Assembly: GCA_039105265.1 (NCBI GenBank)
Contig: JAPFFF010000021.1
Coordinates: 744,001 to 808,000, forward strand
Direction: 5' to 3'
DNA length: 64,000 bases
From: Tritrichomonas musculus
Lineage: Eukaryota > Parabasalia > Tritrichomonadida > Tritrichomonadidae
The position numbers and the translations under genes were made by a program. Below the pieces are notes generated by a model. The model searched no databases and had not been told where the DNA came from. It saw nothing but the letters and a program-made list of their open reading frames with translations. Positions 10,412 to 19,283 of the stretch are shown piece after piece (the stretch's first letter is position 1; the number at the start of each line of letters is the position of its first letter).

Positions 10412-11878
10412 TATAGTTGGTGGACATAATTCTGTTTTGGAGACATAATTATGTTTTCACATCATTTCTATATATTCAAATTGGACGTTTAAAAAAACAA
10501 TTGTAGAACAATCAATATCATATTGGATACATTCTATTCCCCGATTTTCATTCACTTTTATCAAACTAAATTTGATCATAAATATGATATCGAATTTTTA
10601 ATTTCTGAATATTTTTTTATTATTTGAAAAAAAATATAATTTACTCTTCATCTATAATTAAAATGTATCATTATTATTTATTGAAATAAAATAGATAATT
10701 AGAAAAAATGGTTTCATTTTCATTTCACTACTCAAAAAACTCATTTCATATCACATTTCATGCTTTTACCATAAAAAAAAAGGTTGTTTTAATTTGCTCT
10801 AACATAGTTATTATTTTAGAATATAATGTATATATTATAATTTAGAAAAAAATTTATTGAAATAATAATTATATAAAAAGAAAAAGTGTTTTCAAAATAT
10901 GACAAAAATCATTCATACAAAATTACTAATTTTGAAAAATGAGTTTATTTTATTTCAAATTAGATGCAGTATTAATCATCTATATGATGCATATAATATA
11001 TTAAATATAATAATATGGTTGAAAAAGAATCAATCTTGGAAAAATTTCATTTTTCTTTTTTTCATTCAAATCATTCATAAATCACTCATGCATAATTGAT
11101 ATGATTTCAGAATTACATTATTTGATAACACATACAATGAAATATATTATTAATCCTCTAAAAATCATTGTTGCCCATCAAGATTTCAGGTTTTTCTAAG
11201 AAATATACAAATTTCACTTTTTTATTTTTTCTATTATAATAGAATTAAAAATAGCAATTAATCAATAAATATTAGGTAAGTATAGAAGAACTATTAAAAT
11301 AATGAAAATAATTTCTCAATGTCTAAAATTGAAAGTCTTTTTTAGTTATTTCAGAAGTTACTCTTTTTCATTAAGGTAATAGATCTTGAGTAGAACCGCC
11401 AATTTTATTCTTTCAATATCATTATACTATATGCATTATATCAAATATTTAAATAAAAATTAAAAAGTTTTTATTTTTTATTGGAAAAAAACAAAAAAGT
11501 GATATGATTTTTAACTTTATTTTGTGCATCAAAATTTTCTTATATGAAAGTTTTTAGATATCAATTATCTGACAAAATTATATCATTACTGATTATGAAT
11601 TAATGATATTATTATTAAATCCCAAGTTTCAATTATTGAGAATAAAATAAGCATTTTGACTTTTTTTTACATTAATGGCAAAATTTCATATAAATCACAA
11701 ATATAATAGCTCATTTAATTAAATAATGATGTACATAAAATACATTAATAAAGTATATAATATTATCAAATTATCTTTAAAAAGTATTGAGAAAAATGTG
11801 TTTTATTTTTGTGTACCATTCAAAAAGTTGAGCAAACATGATTATGTCCCAAAAACATAATTATGTCCACCAACTATA
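10412..11878. mobile_element. TIR element C (about 1.47 kb, non-autonomous)
   Basis: Imperfect 46-bp terminal inverted repeats face each other. The left begins TATAGTTGGTGGACATAATT at 10412, and its complement ends at 11878. Each TIR holds two tandem copies of a GGACATAATTMTGTTTT-like motif. The interior is very AT-rich and shows no credible protein; the 66-residue frame at 10899 is low complexity. A target duplication is not obvious, perhaps because another element begins 3 bp beyond the right end. It is either an old deletion derivative of a DNA transposon or a long MITE. Confidence 0.7.
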
Positions 11879-11881
11879 AAT

Positions 11882-12212
11882 ACAATCGTTTTTTTCTACA
11901 CCACTTTTTGAAAACTTTTAAACTTTTTCAATACTTTTTTTGTACTTTTTTAATTCAATTCTTACTAAATAATGCATAATTATAGTTCAAATAGCTTCCC
12001 GATTCATCCAACAATTCAAGGAACCAGATTCGGCTTCGTGCAGCCCCGTGGTGATCACTGGTGCGTATATCCCCGAAAAATTATGTAAAAATAAAAAATT
12101 TATATCAAGTAAATTTAAATTTAACGATTTTTTTGGTTAGATTTCTTAACATAGTAACTCAAATTTCACCATGAGTAGCCTTTCAAAAAGTGGCGTTGAA
12201 AAAAACGATTGT
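11882..12212. mobile_element. TIR element A, copy 1 (331 bp)
   Basis: Bounded by about 32-bp inverted repeats: left ACAATCGTTTTTTTCTACAC at 11882, right the complement ending at 12212, with the shared inner block CCACTTTTTGAAA. The centre (11985-12092) has a relatively GC-rich 36-codon frame that is shared without indels with copy 2 at 35024-35131. In this copy the nearest upstream ATG (11972) is out of frame with it. A second shared motif, CCATGAGTAGC, lies near the right end (about 12168-12178). The element starts 3 bp after element C, and element B begins 10 bp after it. Confidence 0.75.
11985..12092 (+). pseudogene. Conserved 36-codon reading frame inside element A copy 1
   Basis: Translates to a short peptide containing IASRFIQQFKEPDSAS and PVVITGAYIPEKLC. 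Compared with the copy at 35024-35131 there are 9 base differences in 108 bp. Eight are at third codon positions, seven of these silent, and one is at a first position (Cys/Arg). This pattern is what selection on a protein produces, yet here the frame lacks its own ATG. It is best read as a remnant of a coding exon, either transposon-encoded or captured. I do not recognise the protein. Confidence 0.45.
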
Positions 12213-12222
12213 CCACCTATCT

Positions 12223-12469
12223 TTAAGGTACAAATCCAGCACGTTATTTTTTGAAAAGGAGAACGTTAAATATTTGAATAGTTGCATGTCTCAGAAAAAG
12301 TGTAAATTGACTAGGTTTGTTTTTGACACTTATTTTACAATTTAAACAAATGTTATGACATGCTATATGAAATGGATGAAAATAATCGTTTTTTTATTCA
12401 ACATGTCATTTTATTCTTTCCAAATCAAAAAAAATTGCGGTTACTAAACGTACTTGATTTGTACCTTAA
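12223..12469. mobile_element. TTAA-bounded MITE family B, copy 1 (247 bp)
   Basis: Begins TTAAGGTACAAATC and ends with the complement, GATTTGTACCTTAA. The tetranucleotide TTAA is present at both edges in all three copies of the window (also 52327-52574 and 63241-63476) and nothing further out is shared. That is the expected pattern for TTAA target duplication, as with piggyBac-type transposition. The interior is non-coding and over 90% alike, by eye, between copies 1 and 2, which lie in opposite orientation. Confidence 0.8.
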
Positions 12470-13934
12470 CATAACTATAATTATATTTATAAAGATACTG
12501 TGTTTCACTATAATGTATACTTTATAAAATACTGAAATTTACAATTAATCATTTATAATACTACTGAAGCCTTCAATCAGCACTACTTGAATATAAATAT
12601 CGAATGAAAAGTATTTCATAATGATGATTTAAATACAATATGCATTTTCATTTATTATATAATGATTTATTCACATTATCATTCATTAATTTTAAAAGAA
12701 CACCACAAAAATAAATATTTTTATAATATTACTAAAATTTCATTATTTAAATAAGTTCCCATAAGCATTGATACTTAATCAACGTGCACGTTGTTTTTTG
12801 AAATATTGAAAGAAAAAAAAAATTTGAAAACTAATTAATCTTATCGTCTCAAAAAGTTTACTCTTATACAATATTTCTTTATTCTAAAGATCAGAGATAT
12901 GCGATTTCATTTGCATCTTCAGCATTCTACATTGGTCCTCTTAATGCAAATTTAATTTTCTCTTTGTAGCAAAAACTTTTTTTTTTTTTTAATTTCAGTT
13001 GGCCTGATTTACATAAAAATTTTGAATGTCATACATTTGCACCGAAATTTGCAAAGATTTTTTAATCAAATTATATGTTAGCTTGATTAAGTATCAATGC
13101 TTAGACACCAATTATTTTTTCAGAATTATAAATTTATCAAAAAATAATTTGAAAAAATTCATCAATGATAAATTGTCATTCATATATAAAAAAAAGTTTC
13201 ATTTTTAAATTAATCATGTAAAAAATAAAAGCATGCTATTATGAGCATTCAAATGATTATGATGCTATTTAAATATTTTGGCATATATAAAATGTGGGTC
13301 ACCTTTTTGGGCCATTTTTTTTTTTTTTTTTTTTTGCCTTTCAATTTCATTAATGAAATTCAAATAAATTGCAATGATGGAATATTTGCACATCTTTTAA
13401 TAAATATGCAAAAGAGACTGATATTTATTTTTTTCTAAAAAAATAATTCTGGTTCAATTCACTTTCAATTTATTCAAAATAAGATCATGAAAAGTGGGCA
13501 ATGTGAAGAATCAGTGTTCATCATTAGATATATAATAAAACAATGCTCATAACAATCCTTCACATAATGAATATGCATAAGCACGAATTTTTAGGCATAT
13601 TCATTTCAGGAACAAAATCCTTACTATATAAACAATGATAAATATTTGGTAATCAATGATATCAAATAAATGTGCATAACAGACAGTTAGATTTCAAGAA
13701 AGAAACATCAAATCTGATATAAAATATTCATCAATATGACAAATAAATAATCCAAATTCTGGGGAAAATAATGCAAATCTCATTATGTATATCATTTACA
13801 TCAAACAAATATATAGATCAATAAATTAATGTGATCTTATCAGATTCATTTTATTTTTATAAGAAAAATACAATCAATAGAAAAAGTGAATGAAAAGTCA
13901 AATTTCACATTTAAATTTTTAAATTTTTTTTTTC
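12470..13934. other. Gene-free stretch with inverted repeat and T-run
   Basis: No credible gene. A 21-bp inverted repeat (next entry) lies within it, and a T-run of about 18 is at 13317-13335. Short frames of 60-69 codons here are low complexity. Confidence 0.5.
12762..13103. repeat. 21-bp perfect inverted repeat bracketing 342 bp (possible MITE L)
   Basis: TAAGCATTGATACTTAATCA plus one further A (12762-12782) recurs as its exact complement at 13083-13103. No target duplication is visible outside. The inside is AT-rich and non-coding. The spacing and perfect arms suggest an additional short transposon, but one copy alone cannot prove it. Confidence 0.5.
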
Positions 13935-14756
13935 TCAAGTTAATTTTAATTTTTCTATTATTTTGTTTTTCATTTTTGAGATTTTGGACCAGTTACGGTG
14001 AAACCAGAAAAGTTGGACACTTTTTCGTCTTCTTTCCATTCGAGTTCTTTTTTCAATTGAAGGATTTAATTCTTCAATTATACATGCAACTCTAGAAATG
14101 ATATCAAAGGTGCATTTTTTCCGATAGATGTCATTTGATAAAGAAACCAAAAAACTATAGCATGGTTTATTCTCATAATGAAAATCATCATTTGGATGTC
14201 TTTTAAGAGCTTCATCGCCTGTTCCTCTTTTCTTTCTATTTTTTTTAGTAGTGAAATCTGTATTAATAAAAATGTTTTGAGATGAATAAATATTATTTTG
14301 AGAATTATAATTATTGAAATTTTGTCTGGGAATTAAATAATTGTGCAAATTTTGGCTTTTAAAAGAAAAGAAATTAAATGAATTTGATAAATTTTTTTCA
14401 TATATTATCTTATTATCTAAATCATTTTTTTCTTCCTGTTCCTCCTGATCAAAAATAATATTAAGTGATGCATTCGAATTTATTTCTAATTTTGATTTCG
14501 ATGATTCATTGATATTTTCCTGTTTCTGATTTTGTTCTTTAATTGTTGAATTAAAAAAATGATATTCATTAAATATTTCGGGTTCAGAACTTTGATTATA
14601 ATCTACATCGAAATCTGGATTTTCAAGAAAATAAAATTGATTTTCTGAGTATTGAGGATCATTCCAATTGTTGTCAATTTGGACCAAGTTTGCACTTGGG
14701 GACAAAACGTCGGATTTTGTCTCACCAACTGCAGCCACACTAGATACTTTTGACAT
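13935..14756 (-). CDS. Asn/Ser-rich protein with conserved-looking basic C-terminal domain, 273 aa
   Basis: The ATG is at 14754-14756. Residues 1-165 are acidic and Asn/Ser/Phe-rich low complexity. From about residue 170 the composition changes: KKNRKKRGTGDEALKRHP, then a compact, more complex segment with Cys and aromatic residues (ENKPCYSFLVSL, CTFDIISRVACIIEELN) and a basic end with LFWFHRNWSKI. That C-terminal 100-residue part looks like a folded, possibly nucleic-acid-binding domain, but I cannot name the family. Upstream of the ATG the minus strand carries TCATTC and TCACATT motifs resembling trichomonad initiators. The gene is isolated, with 1.8 kb and 2.6 kb of non-coding DNA on either side. 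Confidence 0.7.
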   Translation of the reverse strand: MSKVSSVAAVGETKSDVLSPSANLVQIDNNWNDPQYSENQFYFLENPDFDVDYNQSSEPEIFNEYHFFNSTIKEQNQKQENINESSKSKLEINSNASLNIIFDQEEQEEKNDLDNKIIYEKNLSNSFNFFSFKSQNLHNYLIPRQNFNNYNSQNNIYSSQNIFINTDFTTKKNRKKRGTGDEALKRHPNDDFHYENKPCYSFLVSLSNDIYRKKCTFDIISRVACIIEELNPSIEKRTRMERRRKSVQLFWFHRNWSKISKMKNKIIEKLKLT

Positions 14757-14761
14757 TAATA

Positions 14762-14773
14762 ATGTGAGAATGA
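14762..14773 (-). promoter_or_regulatory. Candidate initiator (Inr) of the Asn-rich gene
   Basis: Read on the minus strand, TCATTC and TCACATT precede the ATG by about 5-17 bases. Trichomonad genes are known to use TCA-YWW-type initiators placed within about 20 nt of the start codon. The match is short and only suggestive. Confidence 0.3.
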
Positions 14774-16598
14774 TCGAGAATGAAACTAATATTCAAAAAG
14801 TTTATCAATATCTATAAAAATACAATTTGGTAATCGGTTTTATTGAATTGTTTATTTTGATTGAATTCCATTTTTAAAAAATACTTTCCTTTTTTGAATT
14901 ATTTATTATTAAAAAATGAAATTATTACATTTACTTTTGAAATAAAAAATTGGCTTTTGAAAAAAAGTAGGCTATTCAAAAATTGAATTAAAAAGGTGAA
15001 AGAATTTTTAATTTCCAATCAAGTGTTATATTCATTTTTATTTGATCATGTATTAATAAAAGCGATATTTTCTTCTTTTTCATTAATCATAGATGACTTC
15101 TTCTTTAAAAATTATAAGTAAATTGATCAATTTTAATATCTTCATTTTTTATTCATATTCTTATCATTATGCTAAAATATGTTTTAATATCTTTTAAAAT
15201 TGTATATGAGCTTTGATTAAGCATCTAAAATAGATTCAGACTTTGAATTAGCTGATAATCTTTGAAATATTTTTTTTTTTTTTTTTAGGTAAAAACGGGG
15301 AAACTATAAGAGTATGATACGTTTGAATTTAATTAGTCATTAATTAAATGAAATAATTTGAATTTCCAGATTAGATTGTTAATCATAAAATTACAAAGTT
15401 GATGTAAAAATTGTTTGCATGGTGACTTTTATTTCTCATATTGAACCTATTTAATAATATTTCCATGAGTTTTGGACATTTGATGATCAAGAATATCAAT
15501 TTTGCCTCATAATAAGAAAAATAATGATTCAAAATCCAAAGAAAGAATTTGATTACATCATCAGATAAGCACTCATTGTTTGAAAGCAGCTGTATTTTTG
15601 ATCTTAATTATATGAATGATTTAATATATTAATCTACGTTTATATATAAGTTCTGCATTTAAATCAAAAAATTAATCTAATCAAAGAAAAATGAGTAACA
15701 AATTTTCTTTTTTGATCCAAAATGATAAAAGTTGCATTATAAGATAATAATACCCAGAATTAATCTGTTATGAAAGTGTATAAGATTCATTTTTCCTTTG
15801 AAAAAGCTCAACTTTTTCTGTGCAAAGTCAGTAAAAATTATATGATTTGAATCATTTACCATTTTATGGTAAAATCAATTGAGTCTTTTTTATATAAAAT
15901 TAAATACCTTTTTTATTACTAAATATCTTTTGTTCGTCTTAAAATGAGCATATTACAATGATTCTTTTGAGTTCACTTTATTATGCCAACAATTAATTGA
16001 AACACTTCCATTTGAAGGAGTTGGTGGCAAAAAAATCTTATAATGCATAATAAAACAGGAAATTAAAGAATTGTGTAAAGCTCTAATCATCAACAACTTG
16101 AATTTAATATATCAATTTATATATCCAATATAAAATGCAAATTCAATTTAAATTTGATAACTTCAAATATATATTATATAATGCTGGCATATCATTTTGA
16201 TTTGGATGCAAAGATACCCTTAAAAGATGATCTTGTTTTGATACATTTCTGAATGCCTGAATTCCAGCATGATACTGGAAAAATAACTGATGAAGAGAGA
16301 TTATAGAATTTTTATATATAACAAACAATTGAATGAGTGCTATATGAAATTAATTTGGGTAAATAAATTTGATCAAAATCATCAAAATTGGGAACAGACA
16401 AATTTTCTTTTAATTTAAATTATTATTTTAGGTTTTCAAATTTATTTTTTTAAATTTTGATAATATAATGTAATTTGTATGCAATTAATCATTCCCTTTT
16501 TCTCCAATCCATGAAATATGTGGATCGTGTGCAAAGAAATAGGCAGATTTTTACAGAAATACGATAGAATAACGATGCAAATTTCAAATATCTTTCTC

Positions 16599-16705
16599 AA
16601 AAAAAAAAAAAAAAAAAAAAAAAAATAAAAAAAAATAAAAATACATATAAAAAGGCTATTTGAAATATTTTGCTTTAAGCCTTTTTTTTTTTTTTTTTTT
16701 TTTTT
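16599..16705. repeat. Poly(A)/poly(T) foldback
   Basis: A long A-run (16599-16639, with two T interruptions) and a 24-T run (16682-16705) flank a 9-bp stem, AAAAAGGCT (16649-16657) with AGCCTTTTT (16678-16686). The whole could fold into a hairpin. It may be a slippage-prone tract or a retained terminus of an element. Confidence 0.5.
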
Positions 16706-17396
16706 ATGGTACTTTATCCAAACTTTTTGCTAAAAACACAAAATATTTGAATAAATTTTTTTTCCAAATTATTGAATGTAAGTATGAAGACATAATTTTT
16801 TTTTTTTTCCTTTGCTAAGTTTATTATGAGAATAATCAAATGAATTCTTGAATACAATAAATTGAATATTATTTATTATCTCCTCATTCAAAATTTTAAT
16901 TGTTATAAACTATACTATGTATTTTTTTTAGCTTTATATATTTTATAATTGTAAATATTGAGATTAAAATATATAAAAATCAAAATTTTTTTTTGAACAA
17001 AAATAACCCAATTCAAATTTTTGGTAAAGGAAACTATCAATTTTGCTTTTGTTAAACTTTTAAATTCAGTCTCAAATAAAAAACGAACGAAATTATTGAT
17101 AAAAAAAAATTATTAATAAAGAAAACATTTTGTATTTATGTTAATTATATATATTAAAAATAAATAACTAAAAATATCATGTATATATTATAAAGTTAAA
17201 AAGATATTCCTGAGCTGCATAAAGTACAATTAACGTTTTTTTATCGATATGACAAAATCAATCTAGTCTAAAATACTGATAAGCACTACCATAGTAATTT
17301 CTATAATAATGCTAATTTTTTCGATATTAAAAATTGAAATAAGGATTTTAAAATGAATTAGCTCAGAAAAAATTCAACTTATTGAATTATTCAAAA

Positions 17397-18926
17397 ATGA
17401 GCTTTGATATAAATAATGAAAGAGTTTCAATTATTTGTCCCAAACAAATAGGACCTTATGTTTTTAGAGGCACCATGGGCGATGGGGCTTTTTCTGTTGT
17501 CAAGCTTGTTTTGAATCAAAACACAAATAATTTTTATGCATGCAAAATTGTACCTAAAAAACGTATTAACACAGAGTCCTTAAGAACTCGTTTTGAAGCT
17601 GAAATATATATCAACCAGCAACTTCATCATCCAGGTATTGTTGAACTATTTGATTTATTAAAAGATGAGAACAATTACTATATTATCATGGAATTTTGTC
17701 CAAACGGGGAGCTTTTCCAATATATAATTGATAGAACGAGATTAAGTGAAAATGAAGCCAAACCATTTATTCGACAAATTCTCGAAACGCTACAATATAT
17801 TCATTCAATGAATATCTCTCACAGAGATTTAAAACCTGAAAACCTACTTATTAGTCAAACGGGAATGATTAAATTTTCTGATTTTGGATTATCAAATTTT
17901 ATTCCAAGGAGTGGATTGCTGGAAACTCCTTGCGGATCGCCATGCTATGCTTCTCCAGAATGTATTAGTGGAAAGCCTTATGATGGAAAGTCAACAGATG
18001 TATGGTCTTGTGGGGTTATTTTATATGCAATGACAACAGGACAACTTCCATGGACAAAAAGAAATCAAACACAACTTTTTGCACAGATTAAGCGTGGAGA
18101 ATATGAAATTCCCAATTTTTTGTCAGATAAATGTAGAAACTTTATTAAAGGTTTATTGACAGTTGATATTTCTAAACGACTTACCATAGAAGAAGCTCTA
18201 AACGATGAATGGCTAAGATCAACTCCGGTACAGTATGTTAGTTTTTTCAGCAACCAAAAATCTCCTGCATCAAAGCAAATAGTACCAGCTTGTATTACGC
18301 TCAGAAAAGTTGATATATTTTTTGAAAAAGATTCTATGTCTACACAGGAAGAATTACAAATAATTTCAAAAAATCTCCAACTTGGGAAACCTAAATTCAA
18401 AATTTACAAGTCAACTTCAAATTCGTTTGATAGATCATTTTCATCTGGCCAATTTTCCTTTAAGCAGACATCTGATTTCCTCAAAAAAACGTATAGCACT
18501 TCCAAATTTAATTCTCCAAATTCTGCAAAAGCAACTTCAATGTTTGATCTTCAAAAAATTAGGTTTCCACAAGAGCAAAGAGGTAATATACCTTCTATGT
18601 CCTCTCAAACTATCCCAAAAACTATGTCTGATAGAAATTGCGCTCAAATGCCACAGGTTTCTTTTATGAGCAATGCTATTCATACATGCTCAAAAGGAGG
18701 AGCTCGTAAATATGTTATGGCATCTTCTTCGATGCATATTTCATCTAATCTAAATGCTCCTACTATACCTAAGCATTGTCAAGTTAAACGAAATTCTATT
18801 ACTTCTTTGCCAAAGTCGCCGAATGCTTGCCTGAACTTATCTTCAAATCTCCCTAGACCAACGAGTGTGATAAGAAGAACTTCATTTACAAAACCAAAAG
18901 TGATGAGAAATAATGATGCAGTTTAA
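17397..18926 (+). CDS. CAMK/AMPK-related (CAMKL) serine/threonine protein kinase, 509 aa
   Basis: The kinase domain covers about residues 21-275. It has a glycine loop G25-T-M-G28-D-G30, ATP-binding Lys50, helix-C Glu69, the HRDLKPEN catalytic loop (Asp144), the metal-binding DFG-type SDFG (Asp162), and an activation segment LETPCGSPCYASPE. That segment is typical of AMPK/SNF1/MARK relatives; Thr177 aligns with the activating T-loop Thr. The tail (about 290-509) is Ser/Thr/Asn-rich, basic, and has no domain I can name. The open frame extends five codons further upstream, but only from a TTG, so the ATG at 17397 is chosen. TCAAAA immediately precedes it and may serve as initiator. It converges with the phosphatase gene downstream. 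Active-site residues are all present, so an active kinase is expected. Confidence 0.95.
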   Translation: MSFDINNERVSIICPKQIGPYVFRGTMGDGAFSVVKLVLNQNTNNFYACKIVPKKRINTESLRTRFEAEIYINQQLHHPGIVELFDLLKDENNYYIIMEFCPNGELFQYIIDRTRLSENEAKPFIRQILETLQYIHSMNISHRDLKPENLLISQTGMIKFSDFGLSNFIPRSGLLETPCGSPCYASPECISGKPYDGKSTDVWSCGVILYAMTTGQLPWTKRNQTQLFAQIKRGEYEIPNFLSDKCRNFIKGLLTVDISKRLTIEEALNDEWLRSTPVQYVSFFSNQKSPASKQIVPACITLRKVDIFFEKDSMSTQEELQIISKNLQLGKPKFKIYKSTSNSFDRSFSSGQFSFKQTSDFLKKTYSTSKFNSPNSAKATSMFDLQKIRFPQEQRGNIPSMSSQTIPKTMSDRNCAQMPQVSFMSNAIHTCSKGGARKYVMASSSMHISSNLNAPTIPKHCQVKRNSITSLPKSPNACLNLSSNLPRPTSVIRRTSFTKPKVMRNNDAV

Positions 18927-19283
18927 TCTATTTTCAACTGCGGTTTTTAATTTTCATGGAAACTAATTGTTTATTTATTTACCATGCATATATAAAATTA
19001 TCTAATATGCTATTATTTCGTGTAGTTTATTATATTTGTTTTACTTTTATGAATATGACTATGTTTATATAAGTGAAATATGCTAAAACAAAATCTCTAT
19101 TTACAATTAACTAAAACTATTACAAATAGCAAAATATATTTTAAACAAAAATTAAGTAAAAAAAAAAAAAAAAAAAGATTCTATGAAGTAACAATCGTGT
19201 AACAAAAAGCAATAAATACTTTTGTTTCATTTTTTCATCAAATAATTGGATTATCATGTATTTCTAAAAAATACAAAAGAGCT
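18927..19283. other. Spacer between convergent genes
   Basis: AT-rich 3' region shared by the kinase and the phosphatase genes, with an A-run of about 20 at 19158-19177. No other feature seen. Confidence 0.5.

Larger units (their letters stand above)
14757..17396. other. 2.6 kb gene-free region
   Basis: AT-rich with homopolymer runs (T-run 15270-15287, A-run 16599-16625, T-run 16682-16705). A short less AT-rich patch at about 16140-16330 could encode 61 residues on the minus strand, but nothing identifies it as a gene. No RNA genes recognised. Confidence 0.5.

Noticed and set aside
10899..11099. 66-codon frame inside element C
   Set aside because: Ile/Lys/Asn low complexity consistent with random AT-rich DNA.
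16143..16328. 61-codon minus-strand frame with somewhat complex composition
   Set aside because: No start context, no homologous pattern recognised, no neighbouring exon; noted only in the spacer entry.
17382..17396. Five-codon upstream extension of the kinase starting at TTG
   Set aside because: Nuclear genes of this kind use ATG; the ATG at 17397 has a suitable leader.
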